64,000 bases of DNA from NCBI RefSeq assembly GCF_008806385.1, contig NZ_VZZK01000007.1, positions 1-64,000 on the forward strand, given 5' to 3'. This DNA is from Methylobacterium soli (GTDB taxonomy: Bacteria > Pseudomonadota > Alphaproteobacteria > Rhizobiales > Beijerinckiaceae). The notes under the pieces were generated by a model that saw only the letters and a list, made by a program, of their open reading frames with translations, made no database searches and was not told the DNA's origin. Position 1 is the first letter of the stretch. Every line of letters starts with the position of its first letter. This document shows, in pieces, positions 37,796-46,194 of the stretch. Position numbers and translations under genes: made by a program.

Positions 37796-37910
37796 CATGT
37801 GCCGAACCGGTCAACGCCTATTCGGGCGCGTGGACTCTGGCGGCTGAGAAAAGCGCCAGGCGAGGCGATAGTGGCCGGAGCGGCGGCCAGCGCGTTGCGT
37901 GTTCGACAAT

Positions 37911-37924
37911 GTCTTATATAAGAT
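37911..37924. promoter_or_regulatory. Operator O2 upstream of the TauE-like gene
   Basis: GTCTTATATAAGAT differs from O1 only at the last base of the 14-base core. It lies about 105 bases before the TauE-like start and 115 bases from O1, so the divergent promoters each have one site. Confidence 0.78.
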
Positions 37925-38028
37925 AACTTCTAAAGCGCGCGATGGCGATTCCCGCGCTTTGGCCGACGGGGGACGACGATGAGGGCGAGGACGCGCCGTG
38001 GCGCCGTCGGAGGCCTGGGGGGCATCCG

Positions 38029-38775
38029 GTGAACGAGACGCTCCTCCTCCTTCTGTGCATGGGCTGCGCCGGCCTGATCTCGGGGCTGACGGGCTTCGCC
38101 TTCGCGCTGATCGCCTCCGGCACGCTGCTCTCGATCCGCTCGCCGGTGGAGGCGACCGCCCTGGTCCTCGTCTGCAGCATCCTCTCGCAGGCGATCTCGC
38201 TCCTGCGCCTGCGGGCCTGGCCGCCGCCGGGGACGGCCTTCGCGATGATCCTGCCCGGTCTCGTCGGGGCCCCGATCGGGATCCACCTCCTGCACGGCCT
38301 CGACCCGCAGGTGGTCAAGGTCGCGATCGGCCTCTTCCTGGTGCTCTATAGCGGGGGCGTGGCGCTGCTGCGGGCCGATTACCGGGTCGGCTTCGGCAAC
38401 CGCTGGAGCGACGGGGCGGTGGGCTTCCTCGGCGGCGTGCTCGGCGGCATCGCGGGCCTCTCGGGGGCGCTCCCGACCGCCTGGAGCCTGCTGCGCGGCT
38501 GGGACCCGCGCACCCAGCGGGCGGTCTACCAATCCTTCACCCTGGTGATGCAGGTCTGGGCGCTGACGATCCTGCTCGCCCTCGACCCGATCCCGCCCGA
38601 CCTCGTCGGCGACCTCGTCCTCGCCCTGCCGGTGGTGCTGGTCAGCGTGCTCGTCGGGCTCGCGCTCTTCGCCCGCATCGACCAGCGGCGCTTCCGCACC
38701 CTCGTTCTCGCGCTTCTCGCGGCGATCGGCCTGACCACCACGGCGCTGGCGCTACCGGGCTTTCTGCACGGCTGA
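38029..38775 (+). CDS. TauE/SafE family sulfite exporter-like permease
   Basis: The 248-residue protein has about eight transmembrane helices and the TauE/SafE (DUF81) repeats, with GLISGLTGFAFALIASGTLL in helix one and LGGIAGLSGALPTAWSLLRGW in the second half. TauE-like proteins are proposed exporters of sulfite or sulfonates during sulfonate degradation. I chose the GTG at 38029 with GGGGGG upstream; an ATG at 37942 would add 29 polar residues. It is divergent from suyA behind operator O2, which supports co-regulation. Confidence 0.85.
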   Translation: MNETLLLLLCMGCAGLISGLTGFAFALIASGTLLSIRSPVEATALVLVCSILSQAISLLRLRAWPPPGTAFAMILPGLVGAPIGIHLLHGLDPQVVKVAIGLFLVLYSGGVALLRADYRVGFGNRWSDGAVGFLGGVLGGIAGLSGALPTAWSLLRGWDPRTQRAVYQSFTLVMQVWALTILLALDPIPPDLVGDLVLALPVVLVSVLVGLALFARIDQRRFRTLVLALLAAIGLTTTALALPGFLHG

Positions 38776-38786
38776 CCGGCGCCCCG

Positions 38787-39791
38787 TCAGCTCCCGGCCT
38801 TGTCGTGGACCTGGGCGAAGAACAGGTCCTTCCAGCTCTCCGCCCGGCGGCGCACCATGCCCGAGCGGGCCATGAAGGCCGCGTATTTCTGGATCGCCTG
38901 CGGGGTCGTGGTGAAGCGCACCTGCGGATCGTTCAGGATATCCGTGATGAGCCCGACATCGCTCGCGTCCCGGGCGAGCCGCACATAGACCTGCGCCGCG
39001 GCCCGCCGGTCGGCCGCGATCATCGCCACCGCCTGTTCGAGGGCGGCCGTGAAGGCGGCGTGGACCTCCGGGTTCGCCTGCGTGAAGGCGGCGGCGGCCC
39101 AGACAACGTTGAAGGTGGAGGGCTCGCCGAGCACGTCGAAGGTGTTGAGCACCGTGCGGATGCCGGGCCTGCGCAATTCCAGCTCCTGGATCGGCGCGGC
39201 CGTGAAATGGGCCGTCACCTCGCTGCCGGCGAGCAAAGCCGCCATCCCGTCCGGATGCGCGAGGGTGACGGTGAGCCGGTCGAGTTCGTTGCGGCGGGCT
39301 TCGCCGAGCTCCTTCTCGGCCGCCATCTGCAGGAACATCGCCTGGACCGAGACCTTCACGGCGGGCAGCGCGATCTTGTCCCGGTCGGTGAAGTCCGCGA
39401 GCGTGCGGATCCTCGGATTGTTGGTGTTCATCAGGAGCGGCATGCTGTTCATCGCCGCCACACCCTTCACGGCGAGCGCGCTCCCCTGCGTCTTCGACCA
39501 GAGCAGGACGAGGGGCGGCACGCCGCCCGCCGCAAACTGGATCTGGCCGGAGAGGAGCGCGTCGTTCATCGCCGCACCCCCCGCGAGGGTGAGGTAGCGC
39601 GCCTGCAGCCCGGCCACGCCGCGGGCGGCCGCGGCCTTCTGCAGCAAGTCCTGCTCCTCCATCAGCATCAGCGGCAGGTGGCCGAGGCTCGGCTGGCGGG
39701 CGATGCGGACCTCGCCGACCTCCGCCCGCGCCGGCCCGAGCCCCGCCGCGAGCGCCGCCGCCGCGCCCGCCAGAACGTCCCGTCTCCGCAT
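38787..39791 (-). CDS. ABC transporter substrate-binding protein (SsuA/NMT1-like), second copy
   Basis: The 334-residue protein has a signal peptide (RRRDVLAGAAAALAAGLG) and the SsuA/TauA-type fold (VRIARQPSLGHLPLMLMEEQ, then GGAAMNDALLSGQIQFAAGG). It is clearly related to the binding protein at 46191-47216 (shared EEQ/EEE-L, GG--MN-ALLSG and NAMPL-type segments). It closes the long leftward operon and has no permease of its own nearby, so it probably shares the transporter at 47426-49082. The ligand is unknown; aliphatic sulfonates are typical of the family. Confidence 0.88.
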   Translation of the reverse strand: MRRRDVLAGAAAALAAGLGPARAEVGEVRIARQPSLGHLPLMLMEEQDLLQKAAAARGVAGLQARYLTLAGGAAMNDALLSGQIQFAAGGVPPLVLLWSKTQGSALAVKGVAAMNSMPLLMNTNNPRIRTLADFTDRDKIALPAVKVSVQAMFLQMAAEKELGEARRNELDRLTVTLAHPDGMAALLAGSEVTAHFTAAPIQELELRRPGIRTVLNTFDVLGEPSTFNVVWAAAAFTQANPEVHAAFTAALEQAVAMIAADRRAAAQVYVRLARDASDVGLITDILNDPQVRFTTTPQAIQKYAAFMARSGMVRRRAESWKDLFFAQVHDKAGS

Positions 39792-39841
39792 CGATTCCTC
39801 CCCCGGCACCGCGCATGAAACCGCCCCGCGGGGCGGCCGTC

Positions 39842-41488
39842 TCAGTCCGGGCGGCGGATGGCCGGCGCCGGAACGCTCTCGATCATCACGTTGAGGCAGG
39901 CGGGCAGGCCGCTCGCCTGGGCCGCCGCGAGGGCGTCCGGCAGCTCCGCCGCATCGGTGACCAGCGCGCCGAAGCCGCCGAGCGCCCGCACGGCCGCGTC
40001 GTAGCGCGCGGGCAGCAGGTCGCAGTGGCGCGCCCGGTCGGGGCCGTAGCTGCGCAGCTGGATCTGGTACTCGGCGTTCCAGCGCGCATCGTTGCCCACC
40101 ACCGCGATGAAGGGCAGGCCGTAGCGGACGGCCGTGTCGAACTCGGCCATGTGGAAGCCGAAGGTGCCGTCCCCGAGCACCGCCACCACCGGCGCGTCCG
40201 GGCGCTCCATCCTGGCCGCCAGCGCGAAGGGGATCGAGGCGCCGATCGTGCCCGAGACGCCGTTGATCAGGCGCCGTTCGGCGCGAACGAGGGCCTGAGG
40301 CCACTGGCCGATCTCGCCGCCGTCGCAGATCAGCGTGCCCCCCGGATGGCCCGCCAGGAAGGCGTCGACCCCGCGGCAGAGCTCGACCGGGTGCAGGCGC
40401 CCGGCGCCCCCGCGCCGCTCCGCCCAGGCGGGCGGCCGATAGGCCAGAGCCTCCCGCGCCGCGCGGTGCCAATCCGCGCGGCGGCTCGCGTGGGGGCCCG
40501 CGCGCCGGAGCCCGGCCCCCCGGGCCGCCAGCGCCGCCAGCGTCGGGCGCGGATCGGCGCGCCCGGACGCGACGAGGCGGTCGGGCGGCGCCCGCCCGAT
40601 CAGGGCGGGGTCCGGGTCGATCACGGCGAAGCGGCAATCGGCCGGCACCGCCGGGGCCTCGCCGAATTTCAGGGTGAAATCGAGGGGCTTGCCGACGAGC
40701 ACGAGGAGATCGGCCTGCGCGAGTACCTGCGCGAAGGCGCCGAGCCCCGGATCGTTGATCCCGCGCGGGCTCTCCATCCCGACGACCGGCAGGCCGAGGA
40801 CCTCCTCCAGCCCCGCCATCGCGGCCCGGCCGGCGGGATCGCAGAGCGCCGGGCCGCAGGCGAGGAGGGGGCGCTCCGCCGCCTCGAGGCAGCGCAGGAT
40901 GTCCTCGACGAGGGCCGGCTCCGGCTCCGCGGCGCGGATTGCTGCGGCCTCGGGGCCGGGGATGCGCAGGCTCGCGGCGGGAACGCTGCGCTCGAGCAGG
41001 TCGACCGGCAGGCTCAGATGGACGGGACCGGGGCGCCCCTCCCGGGTGAGGCGCAGGGCCCGCGCGAGGTCGGGCCCGAGGGCGGCGACCGAGGTCGCGG
41101 TCCAGGACGCCTTCGTGACCGGCCGGGCGATCTCGGCCTGCGCCATCTCCTGGAAGGCGCCGCGCCCGAGCTCCGACAGGCCGGCATGGCCCGAGAGGAG
41201 CAGGACGGGCGATTCCGCCGCGAGCGCCGTGAACAGGGCCGCCGCGCCGTTGGTGTGCCCCTGCCCGCCCGTGACCAGGGCGATGCCGGTCTGCCCGGTC
41301 AGCCGCCCCCAGGCGTCGGCCATGTGCACGCAGGCCGCCTCGTGGCGCACATGCACGATCTCGATGCCCGTCGACAGCAGCGCGTCGAAGACCGGCATGA
41401 TGTGATTGCCCGACAGGGTGAAGATCCGGGTGACGCCGAGCCGCTCCAGGGTCCGGGCGACGATGTCGGCGCCGCGCAAGGTCTCCAT
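39842..41488 (-). CDS. Thiamine-diphosphate-dependent enzyme, unassigned
   Basis: The 548-residue protein has the three-domain acetolactate-synthase/decarboxylase fold. Cofactor-activating Glu50 is in VRHEAACVHMADAWGR. A central domain with LLVLVGKPLDFTLKFG follows, then a ThDP-binding GDGTFGFHMAEFDTAV with NDARWN in the C-terminal third. I cannot tell whether it is a decarboxylase, a carboligase or a 2-hydroxyacyl-CoA-lyase-type enzyme. It does not look like Xsc (sulfoacetaldehyde acetyltransferase), whose N-terminus and core motifs differ. It lies between the flavoprotein and a binding-protein gene, so it likely acts on a pathway intermediate. Confidence 0.85.
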   Translation of the reverse strand: METLRGADIVARTLERLGVTRIFTLSGNHIMPVFDALLSTGIEIVHVRHEAACVHMADAWGRLTGQTGIALVTGGQGHTNGAAALFTALAAESPVLLLSGHAGLSELGRGAFQEMAQAEIARPVTKASWTATSVAALGPDLARALRLTREGRPGPVHLSLPVDLLERSVPAASLRIPGPEAAAIRAAEPEPALVEDILRCLEAAERPLLACGPALCDPAGRAAMAGLEEVLGLPVVGMESPRGINDPGLGAFAQVLAQADLLVLVGKPLDFTLKFGEAPAVPADCRFAVIDPDPALIGRAPPDRLVASGRADPRPTLAALAARGAGLRRAGPHASRRADWHRAAREALAYRPPAWAERRGGAGRLHPVELCRGVDAFLAGHPGGTLICDGGEIGQWPQALVRAERRLINGVSGTIGASIPFALAARMERPDAPVVAVLGDGTFGFHMAEFDTAVRYGLPFIAVVGNDARWNAEYQIQLRSYGPDRARHCDLLPARYDAAVRALGGFGALVTDAAELPDALAAAQASGLPACLNVMIESVPAPAIRRPD

Positions 41489-41502
41489 GCTGGTCTGCTC
41501 CG

Positions 41503-43227
41503 TCAGGCCGCGGCGTCGAGGAGCGAGCCGCCCGGCTGCACATGGGTGAAGCGCACGGGCTCCATCGCGAGGGCGAGGCCCTCGCCGGCCTGCCGCACCA
41601 CGGTGTAGTGCGAGGTCGCGAGATCCGAGGCTTCGGGGTAATCCTCGCGGAAATGGGCGCCGCGGCTGTCGGTGCGGGCGAGCGCGGCCTCGGCGATCGC
41701 CCGCGAGACCAGGACGAGGTTCTCGAGATTGAGCCGGTCCATCCAGGTGAGGGCGTAGCGGCGGTCGCCGTCCGGGGCGCCGGCCCGCGCCACCGCGTCG
41801 GCGAGGCCGTCGAGGGCGGCGAGCCCCCGCGCCAGGCCGGCCGCGTCGCGCAGGATGCCGACATCGCTCCACATGGTCTCGTAGAGGGCCTCGCGGATCG
41901 CCGGCAATTCCCCCGCGGGCTTGCCGAGGGGGCCGTAGGCGCGGGCGAGGCCCGCCTCGATCGCGGCCCGGTCGGGCTCGGCGTGCCGGCCCTCGCGCGC
42001 GACCGCGCGAGCCATGGACTGGCCCGCCAAGCCCCCGAACACGGTGGAATTCGCCACCCCGTTGCCGCCGAGGCGGTTCGCGCCGTGGACGCCGCCGGTA
42101 TCCTCGCCCGCCGCGTAGAGGCGCGGCATCTCGGTCGTGCAATCGACCGCGAAGGCGAGCCCGCCCATCATGTAATGGGCGGTCGGGATCACCTCGACGC
42201 GGCCGCCCGCGAGGTCGAAGCCGCAATCGGCGCAGCGCTCGACCATGCCCTTGAATTTCCGGCGCACGTCCTCGGGGCCGAGATGGCTCATCTGGATGTA
42301 GACGCCGCCATTCGGCGTCGCGAAGCCCTCGCGCAGGCGCCGCATGATCGAGCGGCTGACCACGTCGCGGGTCGCCCGCTCGGCGCGCGCGTCGTAGGCC
42401 TGCATGAAGCGCTCGCCGCCCGCGTCGAGCAGCCAGCCGCCCGCGCCGCGCAGGCCCTCCTCCAGCACCGTGCCGGTCATGCGGGTGCCCGCGCCCGCGA
42501 GCAGGCCGGTGGGGTGGAACTGGACCATCTCCATGTCGCGCAGGGGCAACCCCGCGCGCAGCGCCATCGCGAGCCCGTCGCAGGACTTGTCGCCGGAGGG
42601 CGTGTGGTACTTGTACATGGTCGGGCCGCCGCCGGTGGCGAGGAGAACCGCCTTGGCGCGCACGAGCTTGGGCGCGCCGGTGCGCATGTCGAGCATCAAT
42701 ACGCCGGCGAGCCCCGAGCCGTCCGCGGCCGGGATCAGCTCCAGCGCCCGGTGATCCTCCAGGCGGCGCACGTCGCGGCGCCAGACCTGCTCGGACAGGC
42801 GGTTGATGATCTCGATGCCGGTGAGGTCGCCCTTGTGCACCGTGCGGTCGAAGGTCTGGCCCGCAAAGGCCTTCTGGTGGACGCTGCCGTCCGGATTCCG
42901 GTCGAAGAAGCAGCCGAGCTCGGTCTCCAGCTCGCGGATGCGCACCTGCGCCTCGGTGACGAGCGTCCAGGCGAGCGCCTGGTTGTTCAGCCACTTGCCG
43001 CCCTCGATCGTGTCCATGAAGTGGCGCTCGACCGAGTCGCCCGGCGCCAGCGCCACGTTGTAGCCGCCCTGAACCATGCGGGTGCAGCCGCACTTGCCGA
43101 GCAGCCCCTTCACCGCGACCGTGACGTCGAGCGCCGGGTTCACCTTCTTGGCGTGGAGGGCGGCGAACAGGCCGGCCCCGCCGGAGCCGAGGATCAGGAT
43201 GTCGGTATCGACCTGCGTGAGGGTCAT
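41503..43227 (-). CDS. Succinate dehydrogenase/fumarate reductase-like flavoprotein
   Basis: The 574-residue protein has the FAD-binding GSGGAGLFAALHAKK, the substrate-site segments QFHPTGLLAGAG, EEGLRGAGG, RDVVSRSI and HYMMGG, and GVHGANRLGGNG for FAD. The His that covalently binds FAD in SdhA is replaced by Cys48 (KCGCTRMVQGGYN instead of RSHTVAAQGG), so FAD is probably non-covalent. The start overlaps the hydratase gene stop as ATGA. With the iron-sulfur and membrane subunits encoded upstream it would dehydrogenate a succinate-like acid and pass electrons to quinone. True SDH is unlikely given its place in a transport operon. Confidence 0.88.
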   Translation of the reverse strand: MTLTQVDTDILILGSGGAGLFAALHAKKVNPALDVTVAVKGLLGKCGCTRMVQGGYNVALAPGDSVERHFMDTIEGGKWLNNQALAWTLVTEAQVRIRELETELGCFFDRNPDGSVHQKAFAGQTFDRTVHKGDLTGIEIINRLSEQVWRRDVRRLEDHRALELIPAADGSGLAGVLMLDMRTGAPKLVRAKAVLLATGGGPTMYKYHTPSGDKSCDGLAMALRAGLPLRDMEMVQFHPTGLLAGAGTRMTGTVLEEGLRGAGGWLLDAGGERFMQAYDARAERATRDVVSRSIMRRLREGFATPNGGVYIQMSHLGPEDVRRKFKGMVERCADCGFDLAGGRVEVIPTAHYMMGGLAFAVDCTTEMPRLYAAGEDTGGVHGANRLGGNGVANSTVFGGLAGQSMARAVAREGRHAEPDRAAIEAGLARAYGPLGKPAGELPAIREALYETMWSDVGILRDAAGLARGLAALDGLADAVARAGAPDGDRRYALTWMDRLNLENLVLVSRAIAEAALARTDSRGAHFREDYPEASDLATSHYTVVRQAGEGLALAMEPVRFTHVQPGGSLLDAAA

Positions 43228-43835
43228 CGGCTCTCCTCCAGGCTCGCCAGCACCGCCTCGCGCCGGCTCGCCACGTCGCGCTGGACCTGCGCGAAGAGCG
43301 AGCCGCCATGCGCATCCATGCCGACGAGGAGCGGGCCGAAATCGTGGATCGCGAATTGCCACAGGCTCTCGGGGTGGAGGTCGTCGAGATCGACGTCGAC
43401 GATCCGCTCGATCCAGGTGGTCTCCAGCGCCGCCGCGCCGCCCACGATGGCGAGGTAGGCCCCCCCGCGCTCCGCGAAGGCCGCGAGCGTCTGCGGGCCC
43501 ATGCCGCCCTTGCCGACGATGAGGCGCACGCCCTCGCGCGCCATCAGGGCGTCGGTGAAGCGCTCCATGCGCATCGAGGTCGTGGTGCCGATGCAGAAGG
43601 GCGCGTAGCCCACCGGCGCCTCCGGCGCGGGCGCGACCCGGTGCACGTTCGGGGCGGTGTGGATCACCGCGTGGCCGCGCAGGTCGAGGCGGGTGCGCCG
43701 GTCCCGGTCGAACATGTGGATCAGGGTGGCGTCGCGGATCCCGAAGAGCCAGCGGCGCAGGGTGACGGTGTCGCCGATCCGGAGCTCGCGGATCGCGGCC
43801 TCGCCGGCCGGCATGTCGAGGACGTGGTGGGCCAT
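43224..43835 (-). CDS. Class I fumarase/L-tartrate dehydratase-like beta subunit
   Basis: The 203-residue protein matches the C-terminal (beta) domain of class I fumarases and TtdB: LRIGDTVTLRRWLFGIRDATL near the start, PVGYAPFCIGTTTSMRMERF, and GKGGMGPQTLAAF. It forms a heterodimer with the alpha subunit encoded next and adds or removes water at a C4-type acid. It overlaps the flavoprotein start by four bases, which implies tight co-expression. The substrate is not determined by sequence. Confidence 0.88.
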   Translation of the reverse strand: MAHHVLDMPAGEAAIRELRIGDTVTLRRWLFGIRDATLIHMFDRDRRTRLDLRGHAVIHTAPNVHRVAPAPEAPVGYAPFCIGTTTSMRMERFTDALMAREGVRLIVGKGGMGPQTLAAFAERGGAYLAIVGGAAALETTWIERIVDVDLDDLHPESLWQFAIHDFGPLLVGMDAHGGSLFAQVQRDVASRREAVLASLEESR

Positions 43836-43845
43836 GGTGGCCTCC

Positions 43846-44718
43846 TCAATCGAAGGCGATGCCGCCCGGCGTGATCGTCGCGCGGGCGCGGCGGGCGGAG
43901 TGGCACTGGATGTTCACGGCGACCGGGTTCTGGGTGATGTGGGTCGCGGCGAGCTCGACATGGACGGCGAAGCTGGTGGAGCGCCCGCCGAGACCCTGCG
44001 GGCCGATGCCGAGCTCGTTCACCGCCCGCGACAGCTCCGCCTCGATCCGCGCGCCCTCCGGGTCCGGGCAGACCGAGCGCAGGGGCCGCGTCGCCGCGAC
44101 CTTGGCGAGATGCATGCAGAGGTCGGAGGTGCCGCCGAGGCCGACGCCCACGATGGTCGGCGGGCAGACCCGGCCGCCGAGCTCGATCACCCGGTCGATC
44201 ACGAAGCGCTTGGCCGCCCCGATCCCGTCGGAGGGCAGGAGCATCTGCAGGAAGGAGCCGTTCTCCGAGCCCGAGCCCTTCGGGATCATCTCGACCGTGA
44301 CCGTCTCGACGCGCGCGTCGAAATCGACGTGGATGATCGGCACCCGGATGCCGCAGGAGGTCTGCTCGTTCCGGCGGGTGATCGGGTGCACGACGGAGGA
44401 GCGCAGCGAGAATTCCCGGGTGGCCCTCTCGCAGCCGCGCCGGATCGCGGCCTTGAGTTCCGCCCCGTCGAAGCGCACGTCGCGGCCGATGCGCAGGTTG
44501 TAGATCGGGATGCCGGTATCCTGGCAGAGGATGTTCTTCGTGCGCTCGGCCACCGCGACGTTCTCGACCATCGTGTCGAGGATGGCGCGGCCGGTGGCGC
44601 TGGTCTCGGCGCGCTGCAGGTCCGCGAAGCCCGCCTTGATGTCGGGGGGGAGGATCTTGAGGGCCCGGACATAGAGGTCGCGGCAGACCTCCTCGAATTC
44701 GCGCAGGTCGAGCTCCAT
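43846..44718 (-). CDS. Class I fumarase/L-tartrate dehydratase-like alpha subunit
   Basis: The 290-residue protein carries the iron-sulfur domain, with likely [4Fe-4S] ligands Cys65 (LCQDTGIPIY), Cys185 (RVCPPTIVGVGLGGTSD) and Cys272 (NIQCHSARRA). The free iron of this cluster activates the hydroxyl of the substrate. The beta subunit follows by ten bases. The split into two genes is as in TtdAB and in thermophile fumarases. An obligate housekeeping fumarase is unlikely in this operon; a hydratase for a substituted fumarate is my inference. Confidence 0.9.
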   Translation of the reverse strand: MELDLREFEEVCRDLYVRALKILPPDIKAGFADLQRAETSATGRAILDTMVENVAVAERTKNILCQDTGIPIYNLRIGRDVRFDGAELKAAIRRGCERATREFSLRSSVVHPITRRNEQTSCGIRVPIIHVDFDARVETVTVEMIPKGSGSENGSFLQMLLPSDGIGAAKRFVIDRVIELGGRVCPPTIVGVGLGGTSDLCMHLAKVAATRPLRSVCPDPEGARIEAELSRAVNELGIGPQGLGGRSTSFAVHVELAATHITQNPVAVNIQCHSARRARATITPGGIAFD

Positions 44719-44747
44719 GGCGGATCTCCGGGGGCTATGGGCGGGCG

Positions 44748-45101
44748 TCAGGCCCCGCTCAGGAGGAACAGGAGGCCGACCGCGAACGAGGTCGCGAGGC
44801 AGCCGGAGACGACGAAGGCCGTGCGCTCGCGGTAGCTCAGCCACTCGATCGCGAGCACGCGCAGACCGAGCGCCGCGTGGACGGAGAGCGCGCAGACGAG
44901 CCCCCACTCGGCCGTGCGGGCAAAGCCGTTATGGGTCAGGCTGAGGAAGCTCTCGAGCCGGTCCGCCCCCTGCAGCGCCGTGCCGAGCGCCAGGAAGTGC
45001 ATCGGCAGGAACAGCGCGAGGGCCACTCCGGAGAGGCGGTGGACCAGGGCGGCGGCGAAGCCCGGCCGGCGGCGCAGATCGCGGGTCATCGCGGGCCTCA
45101 T
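44748..45101 (-). CDS. SDH-like membrane anchor, cytochrome b subunit
   Basis: The 117-residue protein has three transmembrane helices and SdhC/D-type motifs: HRLSGVALALFLPMHFLAL in helix one and a possible haem ligand in VHAALGLRVL. The start overlaps the preceding anchor gene stop as ATGA. With the 109-residue anchor it should hold the flavoprotein and iron-sulfur subunits to the membrane and reduce quinone. Confidence 0.82.
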   Translation of the reverse strand: MRPAMTRDLRRRPGFAAALVHRLSGVALALFLPMHFLALGTALQGADRLESFLSLTHNGFARTAEWGLVCALSVHAALGLRVLAIEWLSYRERTAFVVSGCLATSFAVGLLFLLSGA

Positions 45102-45427
45102 GCGAGATAGACCGCGAGGGCGGCGCGCAGGCCGAGGCAGACGAAGAGCGCCGCGAGGCCGATCATCGCCGCATCGAGCGAGCGGCCGTGCCAGCCCGCC
45201 CATTCGCGCAGGACGCTGCGCAGGCCGATCGGCGCGTGGATCGCCGCGGCCAGCACGAACACCCCGTAGAAGACGAGGAAGCCGCGATTGCCCTGCGTGC
45301 GGGCCAGGATCTCGCCCGCCGAGAGGCCGCCGCGCACCGCGTACAGGATCGTGCCGAGATGGACGGCGACGGCGAGCGCCAGGATCGCGGCGGTGCCCCG
45401 CTGGGCGAGGTGGAGGAGCGGGCTCAC
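45098..45427 (-). CDS. SDH-like membrane anchor, second small subunit
   Basis: The 109-residue protein has three transmembrane helices and a possible haem-ligating His in IHAPIGLRSVLREW, mirroring the H-x3-GLR motif of the other anchor. It starts at a GTG overlapping the iron-sulfur subunit stop (GTGA). Which of the two anchors corresponds to SdhC and which to SdhD cannot be told. Confidence 0.8.
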   Translation of the reverse strand: MSPLLHLAQRGTAAILALAVAVHLGTILYAVRGGLSAGEILARTQGNRGFLVFYGVFVLAAAIHAPIGLRSVLREWAGWHGRSLDAAMIGLAALFVCLGLRAALAVYLA

Positions 45428-46194
45428 GGCTTCCTCCAGAGCCGGCGGAGCGCCGCCTTGCCGGTCGCGCGCTTGAGCCCCGCGATGGCGAAGGTGGGCG
45501 CGAGCGCCTTCGGGCAATGCTCGGTGCAGCTCATGTGGCTGTGGCAGGAATGGCAGCCGGCATCGCCCGCGACCGCGTCGAGCCGGGCCGCCTGACCCTG
45601 ATCGCGCACGTCGTTGACGAGGGTCCAGGCCCGGTTGAGCGCCGCGGGCCCGAGATAATCGGGATTCCACGAGACCACGTCGCAGGCGGCGTAGCAGACG
45701 CCGCAATTGATGCACTCGATTCCCGCATCCGCCTCCCGGCGCGGGCCGGAATCCGGCAGCACCGCCGCGAAATCCTCGGGCGGGGCCTCGCCCGGCTCGA
45801 AATAGCCGTGGGCGCGGCGCCACTTCTCGAAGAAGGGCTCCATGTCGACGGCGAGATCCTTCACGACCGGCAGGTTGCGCAGGGGCTCGAGGGTCAGAAC
45901 GCCCTCCTCCGCCACCGCGGCGACCCGGGTCCGGCAGGTCCAGCGCGGGCGCCCGTTCACCGTCATGCCGCAGGAGCCGCACATGCCGACGCGGCAGGCG
46001 AAGCGATAGGCCAGCGTCGGATCCTGCTCCCGCTGGATCTCCGTGACGACATCGAGCACGGTCTGGTTCGCCCGCCGCGCGACCGCGTAGGCCTGGAAGG
46101 CGCTCCCGCGGCGCACGCGCACCTGCAGCGCCTCGGCGTCCCGCCGCACGGTGGCCTCCCGCCGCGGGGCGGCGTGGTCGAGCGGCGCCGTCAT
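45424..46194 (-). CDS. SDH/fumarate reductase-like iron-sulfur subunit
   Basis: The 256-residue protein has the [2Fe-2S] ligands Cys67, Cys72, Cys75 and Cys87 and a ferredoxin domain with Cys161, Cys164, Cys167 and Cys171, then Cys217, Cys223 and Cys227 (SCHSHMSCTEHCPK-like region). An extra Cys214 is present. This is the normal three-cluster wire of succinate:quinone oxidoreductases. Its ATG overlaps the stop of the binding-protein gene. It links the flavoprotein encoded four genes later to the anchors. Confidence 0.9.
   Translation of the reverse strand: MTAPLDHAAPRREATVRRDAEALQVRVRRGSAFQAYAVARRANQTVLDVVTEIQREQDPTLAYRFACRVGMCGSCGMTVNGRPRWTCRTRVAAVAEEGVLTLEPLRNLPVVKDLAVDMEPFFEKWRRAHGYFEPGEAPPEDFAAVLPDSGPRREADAGIECINCGVCYAACDVVSWNPDYLGPAALNRAWTLVNDVRDQGQAARLDAVAGDAGCHSCHSHMSCTEHCPKALAPTFAIAGLKRATGKAALRRLWRKP

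Noticed and set aside
39842..41488. Identification of the ThDP enzyme as Xsc (sulfoacetaldehyde acetyltransferase)
   Set aside because: N-terminal and central motifs differ from Xsc, and no phosphotransacetylase gene is adjacent, so the name would be misleading.
41503..46194. Housekeeping succinate dehydrogenase and fumarase
   Set aside because: Gene order, the missing covalent-FAD His, coupling to binding-protein genes and the shared operator all argue against a citric-acid-cycle role, though it cannot be fully excluded.
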